Source: an uncultured Ruminococcus sp.
Lineage (GTDB): Bacteria > Bacillota > Clostridia > Oscillospirales > Ruminococcaceae
NCBI GenBank assembly: GCA_947627175.1
Contig: CANQVA010000013.1
Location: forward strand, 1 to 51,835
DNA: 51,835 bases
Direction: 5' to 3'
Shown piece by piece: positions 35,201 through 42,763 of this stretch. Below the pieces are notes generated by a model, which worked only from the letters and a program-made list of their open reading frames with translations, searched no databases and was not told where the DNA came from. The first letter of the stretch is position 1. Each line of letters starts with the position of its first letter. The position numbers were made by a program, and so were the translations under genes.

Positions 35201-35944
35201 GAAATGCGTACTTATGGTGAAGGTTTCATAATTGCAGACCAAGCCCCTGGACTTATGGATATGTCTGTTATCCGCAATACTAATACAAAAATAATTATGC
35301 GTCTGCCTGACCGTGGAGACCGTGAACTTGTGGGTAAGTCGGCAAACCTGAACGATGACCAGATAGACGAGCTTTCCAAGTTACCCTGCGGTGTGGGTGC
35401 TGTTTATCAGAATGAATGGATACAACCCGTTTTGTGTAAAATTGCCAAGTATTACATATCAGAAAGTCCTTATTCTTTTAAATCGGACAATAATATATTA
35501 CTTATGAATAAGAATGATGAATTGTCTGATTCTCTGTTAAAATGCATCATGGACAATGAACTGTTTCAAAAGGGCGACAAACAAGACCTCAGAGAACTGA
35601 AAAGCCTGATACTGCGTTCTACGCTTGATTCGCTTGTGAAAGTAGATTTTTTTGATTATCTTTCAACCGAGGGTGAAAACGGTTTTGAAAAGCTAAGGTG
35701 CTTGATTTATGATTTTCTGAAAGCGGAAACTGCTATACAATCAGCTACAAAATATGATGATATTCATGAATGGACAAATGCTGTTATTGCAGAACTGAAA
35801 CCGTCTGTTTCTGATTTTTCAAAAAAACAGATTGACCTTACAATGGCACTGATACTGAATGAAAAAACGATTCGTGACCCGGCATACAGAGATATATATT
35901 ATACATTTACAGAAATTTATAAAAACGGAGGCGGTGTATTTTGA
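32231..35944 (+). CDS. HerA/FtsK-type P-loop ATPase with Gly/Ser/Gln-rich insert (DUF87 class)
   Basis: A 1237-aa protein in three parts. Residues 1-285 form a mixed domain of unknown function. Residues 290-540 are a low-complexity region rich in Ser, Thr, Gly, Asn and Gln (SNQTGQQAGTQQSQ; later repeated GASxS and TSxSxAK patterns) that looks fibrous or disordered. From about 545 comes a HerA-type motor: Walker A ITGSTGSGKS (about 726), the FLVIEPAKGEYKD strand, Walker B HITVLEEAHN (about 954) and an Arg-finger region IMRLPDRGDRELVG. Such hexameric motors pump DNA or protein. Several work with nucleases in defence. It overlaps the nuclease gene by 4 nt. Confidence 0.82.
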   Translation: MGIKQWIAKQGMKAGNRISKLSTLSPSQMEHIIDLRDQYFGDMAEHNPGYNSERLTRGLLASSSIEIFSAYLPQLQELYTPVDKTASLRVVKSKGNELTEQFPEFDNEHNIRYVNISKWVTDKIENSLEKLVNVYAVLSNEKCNIALIFNRTKSETQVFLAVVNTKNAGDNSDVDEYIKRLTDAIRGNFPGSVFSSKAVMGSPKCLSNIEKKSVAIASNIPTEKSEKFISQTIEKLLDGIIPESIKEEYTLILLATPIKDVETRKLRLSELYTGLAPYSEWQTNFTYTENMAEGSSATLGVNVGASAGIQNGQNQSMQNGVSNQSSESNQTGQQAGTQQSQANAQSRNRTTGQNISDGTNRSSTYTTSRGEVYNATHTDSSSVSDTIGGSVSASYSQSVKAKSGIPGLVEVGAESTFGISASVDQHHTTGTSISDAISRGTNNSVSNAATNGINHTLTQVASQTIGKTVTDTIGSSTSTSIAKTLGRAVTNSLAKTTGVFSSFNLGGNVGASFARSSNVTATIGKGEGITQSFTNHSVKHALELLEQQMTRFEQSTALGMWDFAAYVISEDVNTANNVAHSYLALTEGESSFLSHSAVNVWRGDIGENGAAKMICRYLQELRHPEFVLDPHILKADLGFFAYPPYVTATTALSGKELAYSLNFPSKSVAGLPIYECAEFGRNIATYDTIEKDPAQINLGHIFHMNHEEKTLVRLQCKSLASHTFITGSTGSGKSNTVYQMLSEAYRNNIPFLVIEPAKGEYKDAFSDYDNISVFGTNPKKTPLLRINPFSFPDDIHVLEHIDRLVEIFNVCWPMYAAMPAVLKSAVERSYINCGWDLMLSVNKYDNNLYPCFADVARNIKEIIDTSEYDTENKGAYKGSLLTRLQSLTTGINGLIFSNDELTGEQLFDKNVIIDLSRVGASETKSLIMGMLVLKLQEYRISTSLTINSTLKHITVLEEAHNILRRTSVEQSTESSNIMGKSVEMISNAIAEMRTYGEGFIIADQAPGLMDMSVIRNTNTKIIMRLPDRGDRELVGKSANLNDDQIDELSKLPCGVGAVYQNEWIQPVLCKIAKYYISESPYSFKSDNNILLMNKNDELSDSLLKCIMDNELFQKGDKQDLRELKSLILRSTLDSLVKVDFFDYLSTEGENGFEKLRCLIYDFLKAETAIQSATKYDDIHEWTNAVIAELKPSVSDFSKKQIDLTMALILNEKTIRDPAYRDIYYTFTEIYKNGGGVF

Positions 35945-36612
35945 ATAGTGAGATTACTAAAAATGAAGTAAATGAAGTAAAAAATCCTTCTACGGAAAAC
36001 TTCAAAAAAATAAAGCCTGAAAATAAAATGTCACCACAAGAAGTTGATAACTTCTGGAAAAATGAATTTAACCAACAGGCAGAACAGGCAAAAGAACAAG
36101 ATACTCCCACAGTTGGCGAAACAAATGCGAAAGAATATTATGATGATAACGGCATAAAATACCGTGAGGGGGATTCTCTTTTACCAAACACTCATTTTGA
36201 AAGTAGAGGGTATCAATACGAAACTGATGAACAGGGGCGAATTGTATCAGCAGGGGGACAGCTTAGATTGCGTAATCCAAACTATGAACGGAATATGGAA
36301 GATGTCCGAAAAATAGACAATCAAGAATATAAATCGACAGATGACAGAGGGCACTTAATCGGTCATCAGTTTGACGGCAGTGACAGATTAGAAAACCTTG
36401 TACCAATGGACGCAAAATTAAATCAAGGCGATTTTGCTAAGTTAGAAAACACACTTGCCGATGCGGTTAAAGATGGAGCAGTTGTTAAACTCAAAATTGA
36501 ACCTGTATATGAGGGCAATTCAACAAGACCTACTGAATTTCGTGTTTCATACAGTATTAACGGTGATAAAGATACTGTTGTATTTAAAAATGGAAGTGAG
36601 GCAAAAACATGA
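35941..36612 (+). CDS. DNA/RNA non-specific endonuclease, toxin-like
   Basis: This 223-aa protein starts at TTG 35941, which overlaps the ATPase stop (TTGA), with GGAGGCGG upstream. Residues 1-60 are charged and Gln/Glu-rich, probably an adaptor or trafficking segment; there is no signal peptide. The C-terminal 150 residues match the Endonuclease_NS_2 type of beta-beta-alpha-metal nuclease. RGYQYETDEQGRI leads to the catalytic block DDRGHLIGHQFDGSDRLENL (about 135-154) with His as base and Asn as metal ligand. The product should cut DNA and/or RNA. A YezG-type immunity gene overlaps its end (ATGA), which marks it as toxic to its own cell. Confidence 0.85.
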   Translation: MNSEITKNEVNEVKNPSTENFKKIKPENKMSPQEVDNFWKNEFNQQAEQAKEQDTPTVGETNAKEYYDDNGIKYREGDSLLPNTHFESRGYQYETDEQGRIVSAGGQLRLRNPNYERNMEDVRKIDNQEYKSTDDRGHLIGHQFDGSDRLENLVPMDAKLNQGDFAKLENTLADAVKDGAVVKLKIEPVYEGNSTRPTEFRVSYSINGDKDTVVFKNGSEAKT

Positions 36613-36983
36613 TTAACGAAAATATATATCAGGCAATTTTTGATGAACTAAGCAAATATTTAAATGCAGAATGGAATAAACTTATTGTTTATCTTGAATA
36701 TGGAAACGCTTCTTATTCTTTTGCTTTTTATATTTATATGAATGGAAAATACGTTAAGTGTTACGATATTCCGGGTATTACAGACAAAGAACTTGCAGAA
36801 TCATTTTCTGCTATTGATAAAATAATTTCAGAAGAACGCAGTAAAGATGAAAAAAATCTCTGGACAAATATGACAATGATTGTAACGAAAACCGGACAAA
36901 TGCACACGGATTTTGATTATACCGATTTATCTGAGGGAACGTATCAATTCAAAAAGAATTGGAAAAAGAAATATCTTTTATAA
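36609..36983 (+). CDS. YezG/DUF600-family immunity protein
   Basis: A small (124 aa) cytoplasmic protein overlapping the nuclease gene by 4 nt. It follows the YezG pattern: an N-terminal helix ending in EWNKLIVYLEYG, then SYSFAFYIYMNGKYV, a helix with DEKNLWTNMTMIV, and the closing strand HTDFDYTDLSEG and WKKKYL. YezG of Bacillus protects against the nuclease toxin YeeF. Here it should bind and block the nuclease encoded just upstream. It closes the operon and is followed by a terminator. Confidence 0.82.
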   Translation: MINENIYQAIFDELSKYLNAEWNKLIVYLEYGNASYSFAFYIYMNGKYVKCYDIPGITDKELAESFSAIDKIISEERSKDEKNLWTNMTMIVTKTGQMHTDFDYTDLSEGTYQFKKNWKKKYLL

Positions 36984-36998
36984 CAAAACAGACAAATT

Positions 36999-37029
36999 AA
37001 AAGGACGGATATAATCCGCCCTTTTTTTT
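36999..37029. terminator. Terminator of the nuclease/immunity operon
   Basis: AAGGACGGAT pairs with ATCCGCCCTT (one mismatch) and is followed by eight T. A-rich bases on the left could serve the convergent DUF11 gene as well. Confidence 0.8.
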
Positions 37030-37891
37030 AACTTTGAATATTGCCCTTGATAATAAGAGTACTTACCCCCGGCTGTACAGACCATATGCCTGTCTGAGCG
37101 TTCTGAGTAAACTTTGCTTCAGGTACTTCAATCTGTCCGTTAAGAGTAACAAACTCCCCTGTCGTATTGTCGTAACTGTAATTTGTTCCCTGAACCCACG
37201 TAGTACCGTTAAATGTTGCAGTAAGAGAATTAAGAACAGGACTGAATACATCACGGAAAATTACATTGTCTGTCGGCAATGAAGCTGTATTGCCATAGTT
37301 CTCGATTACAAAAGTATAGGTTATTTCACCATTTTCCTCTACTTCAGTAGGGCTAAGGGACTTACTTATAGTAAGGTTAGCTGAATTGTTTGGCGTAATT
37401 GTTTCTGAAACGGTAATATCAGCAAAATTATTTCCGCTTATAACAGCTCTGTTTGTTATATTTCCGTCTGTACCGGGCGGAGCAAACTGATTCGGCTTTG
37501 CCGCATAAATTATTATAATGTTTGAATTTGCAGGAACATTTATATTTTCTATAGTAAGCGGGTTTGTATCAGAAACTGTCGGGGCAGTCTGCTGAATGCC
37601 GTTTACATATAAATTCACTGAATCATTAACATAGGTCAAAGGAACAACATCAGTTGTACTTCCTTCCGGTGTATAAGAACCGAGATTATCGGTAATAGTT
37701 ATATTATTGAAAGCGGTATTACCGTTATTTATAATACTGACTACAAAAACAGCGTCATTGTCAAGCGAATAGTTGTCTAAAACCGCATTTTTTGAAGCAG
37801 AAAGCACTTCAATTATCTGACCGGTTGTAACATTGGAACTTTTGACATTTCCGTTATATGACAGCGTTGCCTGATTGAAAAAAGTCGCCAT
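37028..37891 (-). CDS. DUF11 (isopeptide-type beta repeat) protein without signal peptide
   Basis: This 287-aa protein begins MATFFNQATLSYNGN. Two DUF11-type beta-sandwich modules are visible: one with VFVVSIINNGNTAFNNITITD (split here as the strand and the NITITD turn) and one with ITYTFVIENYGNTASLPTDN. Such repeats make up bacterial surface and spore-coat proteins. There is neither signal peptide nor anchor, so export in the usual way is not evident. Start is ATG 37891, with AAGGAGGG 7 nt upstream; longer in-frame extensions have no RBS. It ends against the terminator of the nuclease operon. Confidence 0.72.
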   Translation of the reverse strand: MATFFNQATLSYNGNVKSSNVTTGQIIEVLSASKNAVLDNYSLDNDAVFVVSIINNGNTAFNNITITDNLGSYTPEGSTTDVVPLTYVNDSVNLYVNGIQQTAPTVSDTNPLTIENINVPANSNIIIIYAAKPNQFAPPGTDGNITNRAVISGNNFADITVSETITPNNSANLTISKSLSPTEVEENGEITYTFVIENYGNTASLPTDNVIFRDVFSPVLNSLTATFNGTTWVQGTNYSYDNTTGEFVTLNGQIEVPEAKFTQNAQTGIWSVQPGVSTLIIKGNIQS

Positions 37892-37973
37892 AAAATCCCT
37901 CCTTGTATTATTGGGAAATATTTTTCCCATAACATTATATGCCGGAGGCAGAAAAAAATCAGCTTGTACTGAT

Positions 37974-38010
37974 ATAAAAAATACGGACATTTTTTTAATG
38001 TCCGCATTTT
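37974..38010 (-). terminator. Terminator of the aldolase gene
   Basis: On the minus strand TGCGGACAT pairs with ATGTCCGTA across a loop of A residues, followed by six T. Confidence 0.85.
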
Positions 38011-38017
38011 AATCTAA

Positions 38018-38881
38018 TTAAGCCTTGTCAACACTTCCGAAAAGTTCCATTTTTTCCTTAACTTTAGCCTTTATAGCCTCAAAGCCGGGAGCAAGGAGTT
38101 TTCTCGGGTCAAAGCCCTTACCCTGTTTATCTTTGCCTGCTTCAATGTATCCTCTTGTTGCATCTGCAAATACAAGCTGACACTCTGTATTTACGTTAAT
38201 CTTAGCAACGCCGAGAGAAATAGCCTTTGTAATCATATCATCGGGTATACCTGTACCGCCATGAAGAACAAGAGGCATTTCGCCTACAGCCTTATTTACA
38301 TTTTCAAGAGTTTCAAAGCTGAGACCTTCCCAATTATCAGGATATACGCCGTGAATATTGCCGATACCTGCTGCAAGGAAATCAACACCGAGGTCTGCAA
38401 TCTGCTTACATTCAGCAGGGTCTGCACATTCTCCCTTTCCTACAACGCCGTCTTCTTCACCGCCGATAGCACCAACTTCTGCTTCGATTGAAAGACCAAG
38501 CTGATGAGCAACATTTACAAGTTCAGTTGTCTTTGCAACGTTTTCTTCAATCGGGAAATGTGAACCGTCGAACATGATTGAAGTAAAACCTGCTTTAATG
38601 CACTTATAACAGCCGTCATATGAACCGTGGTCGAGGTGAAGAGCAACCGGAACTGTAATTCCGAGAGATTTGTCCATTGCCTTAACCATAGCTGCAACTG
38701 TTTCAAATCCTGTCATGTACTTTCCTGCACCTTCGGAAACACCGAGAATAACAGGTGAATTGAGTTCCTGAGCTGTGAGAAGGATAGCCTTTGTCCACTC
38801 AAGATTGTTAATGTTGAACTGACCAACTGCATATTTGCCAGCTCTTGCTTTTTTAAGCATTTCTGTAGCCGAAACTAACAT
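38018..38881 (-). CDS. fba: Class II fructose-1,6-bisphosphate aldolase
   Basis: This 287-aa zinc enzyme of glycolysis and gluconeogenesis interconverts fructose 1,6-bisphosphate with DHAP and glyceraldehyde 3-phosphate. Visible are the first zinc His in ALHLDHGS (about 83), SIMFDGSHFPIEEN, the Glu of EAEVGAIGGEEDG, the second and third zinc His in GIGNIHGVYP and VLHGGTGIP, and the phosphate loop KINVNTE. Length is typical. GGAGG precedes the ATG. It is monocistronic with its own promoter and terminator. Confidence 0.96.
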   Translation of the reverse strand: MLVSATEMLKKARAGKYAVGQFNINNLEWTKAILLTAQELNSPVILGVSEGAGKYMTGFETVAAMVKAMDKSLGITVPVALHLDHGSYDGCYKCIKAGFTSIMFDGSHFPIEENVAKTTELVNVAHQLGLSIEAEVGAIGGEEDGVVGKGECADPAECKQIADLGVDFLAAGIGNIHGVYPDNWEGLSFETLENVNKAVGEMPLVLHGGTGIPDDMITKAISLGVAKINVNTECQLVFADATRGYIEAGKDKQGKGFDPRKLLAPGFEAIKAKVKEKMELFGSVDKA

Positions 38882-38913
38882 AATTGATATTCCTCCTGAT
38901 TTTTTACTTTACC

Positions 38914-38931
38914 AAGACAGAAAACTGTCTT
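38914..38931 (-). other. Leader hairpin in the aldolase mRNA
   Basis: AAGACAG pairs perfectly with CTGTCTT across a 4-nt loop near the start of the leader. No T run follows, so a 5'-stabilising hairpin is likelier than a terminator. Confidence 0.5.
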
Positions 38932-38940
38932 AACGTCTTT

Positions 38941-38969
38941 ATTATACTACATTTCAAAATAAAATGCAA
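38941..38969 (-). promoter_or_regulatory. Promoter of the aldolase gene
   Basis: On the minus strand: TTGCAT (38969-38964), 17-nt spacer, TATAAT (38946-38941). Confidence 0.7.
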
Positions 38970-39007
38970 GTACTAAAGGAAAAATTTACATCTTATTCAA
39001 AAAATAA

Positions 39008-40729
39008 TCAGCCGATTTTTTCAAGCCTTAAATTATATAGAGTGACGTTATAATAATCAGTACCACCCACCTGAAAGACTATTTCAGCGTCGTCACAATT
39101 TTTGTCCATAGTGAATTCCGCTTCAAATGGGGCTTTCTCCCCTGCTCCCTTGAAAGTATCACTGAAATAAATTTCCGATTTGTCGGAATTTCTTATAATT
39201 ACAGGAATTTCCTCACCGTCCGTTGTAGTAATATTAAAAGTAAGGCGATACTTTCCGCCTTTTTTAAGACTTATTCCGGAAATAAGAGCCTCTATTGAAT
39301 CATCAGAAGTTCCGCCGTTTACCATATTTATCCAATATGATTTGTCATACTCTGAAAAATACGGTGAAGCATTGGCGTTTGTGTTTTTGTCAATGCTGAT
39401 ACTATATTCAGCATCTGCCGCAACGTCAAGACCAATCTGGTCGGACTCAATGCCGATAGCGTTGCAGATTTTGTCCGCAAGAATATATGAATTTTTCTTG
39501 TGAGTAATTTCCGATGGGTGATAATCAGCACCATAACCGTCCGCCATATTCTGCACAGGCGATTCATAAGCCGTTATTTTTTCATCACTGTTTTTTTCTT
39601 TAAATTCGTCAACAGCCTGCTCAATAAGCGGATACATCTCTTGACCGCCCATAATTCCAAATGTACATATAATATAAGCGTCGGGATTGCATTCCCTTAC
39701 AGTTTCAAGAAACTCCACATATCCGTCAACAAATTCCTGACTTCTTGCGTCAAAGTCCTTTCCTACATATGAATAGTCATTAGTGCCAAGATTTATAACA
39801 ACAACGTCATTCGGGTCTGATGTAAAATTCCACGGTTTCGCATAGTCATTAAGATTTCCGCAGTTTTTATAATATGGTGGTACAAGACTATCAGTATTAC
39901 GTTTTCCGTCATTGGAATAACCTGAAATAATTCCGTGACCGCTGTAAGATACTGCACTGTAGTCTGCATTGAGCTTTTGTGCTGTAAGATATGCATATGA
40001 TTTCATGAAATTTTCTGTTGCGGTTGTAAACTGGTCTGATGCAGATTTTCCTTCAACACCGTATGCACAAGTAATTGAATCGCCTATAAACTCAATCTTT
40101 AAATCTTTCTTTTCCGCAGGAACAACAGGAACAGAAGCATCGGAAACAGTCTTTATTCCTGAAACTCCTATTGCACCATTGCTTGCCTCTGAAAGATGTA
40201 TTATCTTTACTTCTGCTGTACGTGAAATTTCTCCGTCAAACAGCTTTATTATTTTTGACTTCTCCCCCAAAATATCATCAAGAATTATTTCTCCGTCAAC
40301 AATAACAGCATATCTCGGACGATATTTTTCTTCACTATTGACTGAATAGTCACCTTCAATTGTTACTTCGGCAGACTTTGCATTTACTGTAAATTCCACA
40401 GCAGAGCCACTCTGTACAAGCCATGCTGTTTTACCGTCATAATAATTTCTTCCCATATATTTTACATTGTCCTGTGAAGCACTGAAAGATGATTCTGAAA
40501 ATTCTCCCGTTGAAGTGAAAGTCTTTCTCATTGCAACAAGGTCAAACACGTCTACCGTTTTATCTCCGGTAACGTCCATTTCAGAAATAATTTCACCTTT
40601 TCCGAGAAGTGCATTTCCGAGATTTTTCAGGTCGGAAACAGAATAATCTGACACTGCCGAAACAGTCGTATATAAAACAGCTGATGCAACAGTAAGAGCA
40701 GACAAAGAAATTATAATTTTTTTAATCAT
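39008..40729 (-). CDS. Secreted CE2-type carbohydrate esterase with N-terminal dockerin-like motif
   Basis: A 573-aa exported protein. A signal peptide (about 1-25) is followed directly by a dockerin-like segment: a degenerate first half (SVSDLKNLGNALLGKG) and a clear second calcium motif DVTGDKTVDVFDLVAMRK. Next is a jelly-roll domain (about 85-200) and an SGNH hydrolase core: FIGDSITCAYG (nucleophile Ser), VVVINLGTNDYS, and DYHPSEITHKK (His). This order fits CE2 acetyl esterases, which use a Ser-His dyad to remove acetyl groups from xylan or mannan. The last 120 residues look like a carbohydrate-binding beta-sandwich. A dockerin at the N-terminus is unusual. Confidence 0.82.
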   Translation of the reverse strand: MIKKIIISLSALTVASAVLYTTVSAVSDYSVSDLKNLGNALLGKGEIISEMDVTGDKTVDVFDLVAMRKTFTSTGEFSESSFSASQDNVKYMGRNYYDGKTAWLVQSGSAVEFTVNAKSAEVTIEGDYSVNSEEKYRPRYAVIVDGEIILDDILGEKSKIIKLFDGEISRTAEVKIIHLSEASNGAIGVSGIKTVSDASVPVVPAEKKDLKIEFIGDSITCAYGVEGKSASDQFTTATENFMKSYAYLTAQKLNADYSAVSYSGHGIISGYSNDGKRNTDSLVPPYYKNCGNLNDYAKPWNFTSDPNDVVVINLGTNDYSYVGKDFDARSQEFVDGYVEFLETVRECNPDAYIICTFGIMGGQEMYPLIEQAVDEFKEKNSDEKITAYESPVQNMADGYGADYHPSEITHKKNSYILADKICNAIGIESDQIGLDVAADAEYSISIDKNTNANASPYFSEYDKSYWINMVNGGTSDDSIEALISGISLKKGGKYRLTFNITTTDGEEIPVIIRNSDKSEIYFSDTFKGAGEKAPFEAEFTMDKNCDDAEIVFQVGGTDYYNVTLYNLRLEKIG

Positions 40730-40767
40730 TTTAACTATCCTCCATATTATTTTATTCTTATATTTTA

Positions 40768-40796
40768 ATTATACAATAATTTTTCATGGTTTTCAA
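40768..40796 (-). promoter_or_regulatory. Promoter of the CE2 esterase gene
   Basis: On the minus strand: TTGAAA (40796-40791), 17-nt spacer, TATAAT (40773-40768). Confidence 0.7.
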
Positions 40797-40817
40797 TAGT
40801 TTTATGATATTTTTAAT

Positions 40818-41339
40818 TCATCTTAAAAGTGTATTATTTATATGTTCACAAAAACTTACAAGCATATTCCATGATGTACTGTCAATATTTCCACTTTGAG
40901 GAAGTCCTATTTTTCTTTGAATAAATCTCACTGCATTTGACGTTTCCATGTTATAATTTCCGCAAACATCTACTTTAGGTGCATTGTCGTAATTATTGCC
41001 GACATCGTTAAGCATTGCCTGCAATACGTAAACAATCTGTCCCTGCTCACCAAGATGTGCAACGTATGAAGGCGACGGAAAAACATTATAAGGAACAGGC
41101 TTTGAACTGATACACGAACGGTAAACACTTACTACCTTATTCCATGTCACAGGGTCAGTGTTGCCTGTTTCTGCAAGACCGTATTCACGCTGAAACATTT
41201 TTACTGCAAATATTGTTTCCTTTCCGTAAACACCGTCCGGAATTATTCTCGGAATTACTCCGTTCACAAAAGAAATTACATTCAGATAAGTCTGTAATTC
41301 AATAATATGCTGTTTTTTCTGTGCGTTTGTATATGGCAT
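40818..41339 (-). CDS. Peptidoglycan-binding protein, two PG_binding_1 domains
   Basis: A 173-aa protein made of two peptidoglycan-binding type 1 modules (about 10-80 and 90-170). Both show the helix QxxLN, then DGVYGKETIFAVKMFQREYG and the NYNMETSNAVRFIQRKIGLP counterpart, each ending TWNK or SWNM. There is no signal peptide and no catalytic domain. It is the last gene of a three-gene operon with the SpoIID-like protein, 14 nt downstream of it. Role is probably structural binding to cortex or wall. Confidence 0.8.
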   Translation of the reverse strand: MPYTNAQKKQHIIELQTYLNVISFVNGVIPRIIPDGVYGKETIFAVKMFQREYGLAETGNTDPVTWNKVVSVYRSCISSKPVPYNVFPSPSYVAHLGEQGQIVYVLQAMLNDVGNNYDNAPKVDVCGNYNMETSNAVRFIQRKIGLPQSGNIDSTSWNMLVSFCEHINNTLLR

Positions 41340-41353
41340 AAAAAACTCCTTTC

Positions 41354-42745
41354 CTAACCTGTGATTGTATAACCGGGATTCTGATACGGGCGTTTGTCAA
41401 ATCCATATTTAAGGTCGGAATATACCTCCGCTATCTTATCCCATGTAACCGCACCGACAATTCCGGTCGGATTTATACCGAACTGTTTCTGAAACTCTAT
41501 TACCGACTGTTTTGTCATGCTTCCGAAATAGCCTGTATTATTAACTGCCGGAATATTCGGATATGTCTTGTTTATAAGTGTAAGGTACTCCTGAATAATG
41601 CGGACTGAATCGCTTGTAATTCCCTCTTTCAAAACCGTATTCGGATAAAGTGCAACTTCAGTATAATCGGGCGGTACTGATTCAAGTATACCCTGATATG
41701 CACGATAAATATCATTTCTTGTTGCCTGGTCAACTTCTCCTGTCTGCGGAAGTCCGAAAACACGCTGAAAAGATTTCACGGCATTTTCAGTTTTTTCACC
41801 GAAATATCCCGTAATTTCAACAGGACTAACTGTTTCATAATATGCACCTATTACAGCAAGATAATATTGCAGTACGCTTACTGCAACACTCTGCATACCA
41901 AATTTAAGATTTTCATAATCGGGAGCAATTTCTTCAATACGTACACCCTCAGAGTCAAGTTCAGCAATACGTTTTACGCTTGTATAGATATATGTTATTC
42001 TGTTCCATGTTGCCTGATTTACGATGCCCGTCACTTCAAGTCCGAAAACCTCCTGAAACTTCTTTACTGCCGCTTCTGTAGCAGTATCAAAAATTCCATC
42101 TGCAACAGGTATTTTCGGAATAGCAGGATAGTTTCTTGAAATTCTGTTAAGGTATATCTGCAAAGATTTCACATCATTTCTTGCTGTCCCGAGTGAAAGC
42201 TCCATTCCGGGATATGACGGTCTTGCCGTATCTATCGGAGCATTCTTGACAATTTCTATGTCGTCCCCGTAATAATACTGCAAAATTTCAAAAGGTGTCA
42301 TTCCTTGATTTGCGAGAGTGACTGTACCCCATTGAGAAAGTCCGTCGCACGTTGTTGTAGTTCCGTTGCAGAATGCAGTGAACAATGGTTCAATAGTTCC
42401 CTGCCGCCTGACATAGTCGTTGAACAATTCGTCAACAAGGTAACTTATATTTTCAAAATACTCACGTCCGTTTATAAATTTCTGGTCATACTGTGTAGTA
42501 GACGTTATGTCAAAATCATATCCCCTTGACCTGTACCACTCTGTATATATTCTGTTAAGTGCAAATGTTGTTATAGCATAAATATTTGCACGCAAGGCAT
42601 TTTCAGGCCATGTAGGGAAAATCTCACTTGACGCAACGTTCTTTACATATGAAACAAAATCAATCGTTACATTCGGTGCGTTTGAATCCGGAGTACCAAG
42701 ATGAACTGTAATTGTTTCGGGAATATATGGTGTTCCTGTAAGCAT
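41354..42745 (-). CDS. SpoIID-like domain plus three peptidoglycan-binding domains
   Basis: A 463-aa protein without signal peptide. Residues 1-165 resemble the SpoIID/LytB fold: FVSYVKNVASSEIFPTWPEN, with the catalytic-type Glu, ALRANIYAITTFALNRIYTEW and CDGLSQWGTVTLANQG. Three PG_binding_1 modules follow (about 185-255, 280-350, 370-445), each with the FDTATEAAVKKFQ-type helix. SpoIID is a lytic transglycosylase acting on denuded glycan in engulfment; homologues with PG-binding tails occur in spore-forming clostridia. The lack of export signal suggests action from the mother cell or release by lysis. Middle gene of the operon. Confidence 0.75.
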   Translation of the reverse strand: MLTGTPYIPETITVHLGTPDSNAPNVTIDFVSYVKNVASSEIFPTWPENALRANIYAITTFALNRIYTEWYRSRGYDFDITSTTQYDQKFINGREYFENISYLVDELFNDYVRRQGTIEPLFTAFCNGTTTTCDGLSQWGTVTLANQGMTPFEILQYYYGDDIEIVKNAPIDTARPSYPGMELSLGTARNDVKSLQIYLNRISRNYPAIPKIPVADGIFDTATEAAVKKFQEVFGLEVTGIVNQATWNRITYIYTSVKRIAELDSEGVRIEEIAPDYENLKFGMQSVAVSVLQYYLAVIGAYYETVSPVEITGYFGEKTENAVKSFQRVFGLPQTGEVDQATRNDIYRAYQGILESVPPDYTEVALYPNTVLKEGITSDSVRIIQEYLTLINKTYPNIPAVNNTGYFGSMTKQSVIEFQKQFGINPTGIVGAVTWDKIAEVYSDLKYGFDKRPYQNPGYTITG

Positions 42746-42763
42746 ATCAAAATCCTTTCATAA

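Noticed and set aside
28498..36983. Prophage or integrative element as carrier of the dynamin/HerA operon
   Set aside because: No integrase, transposase, att repeats or phage structural genes are seen at its edges; both flanks are ordinary chromosomal genes.
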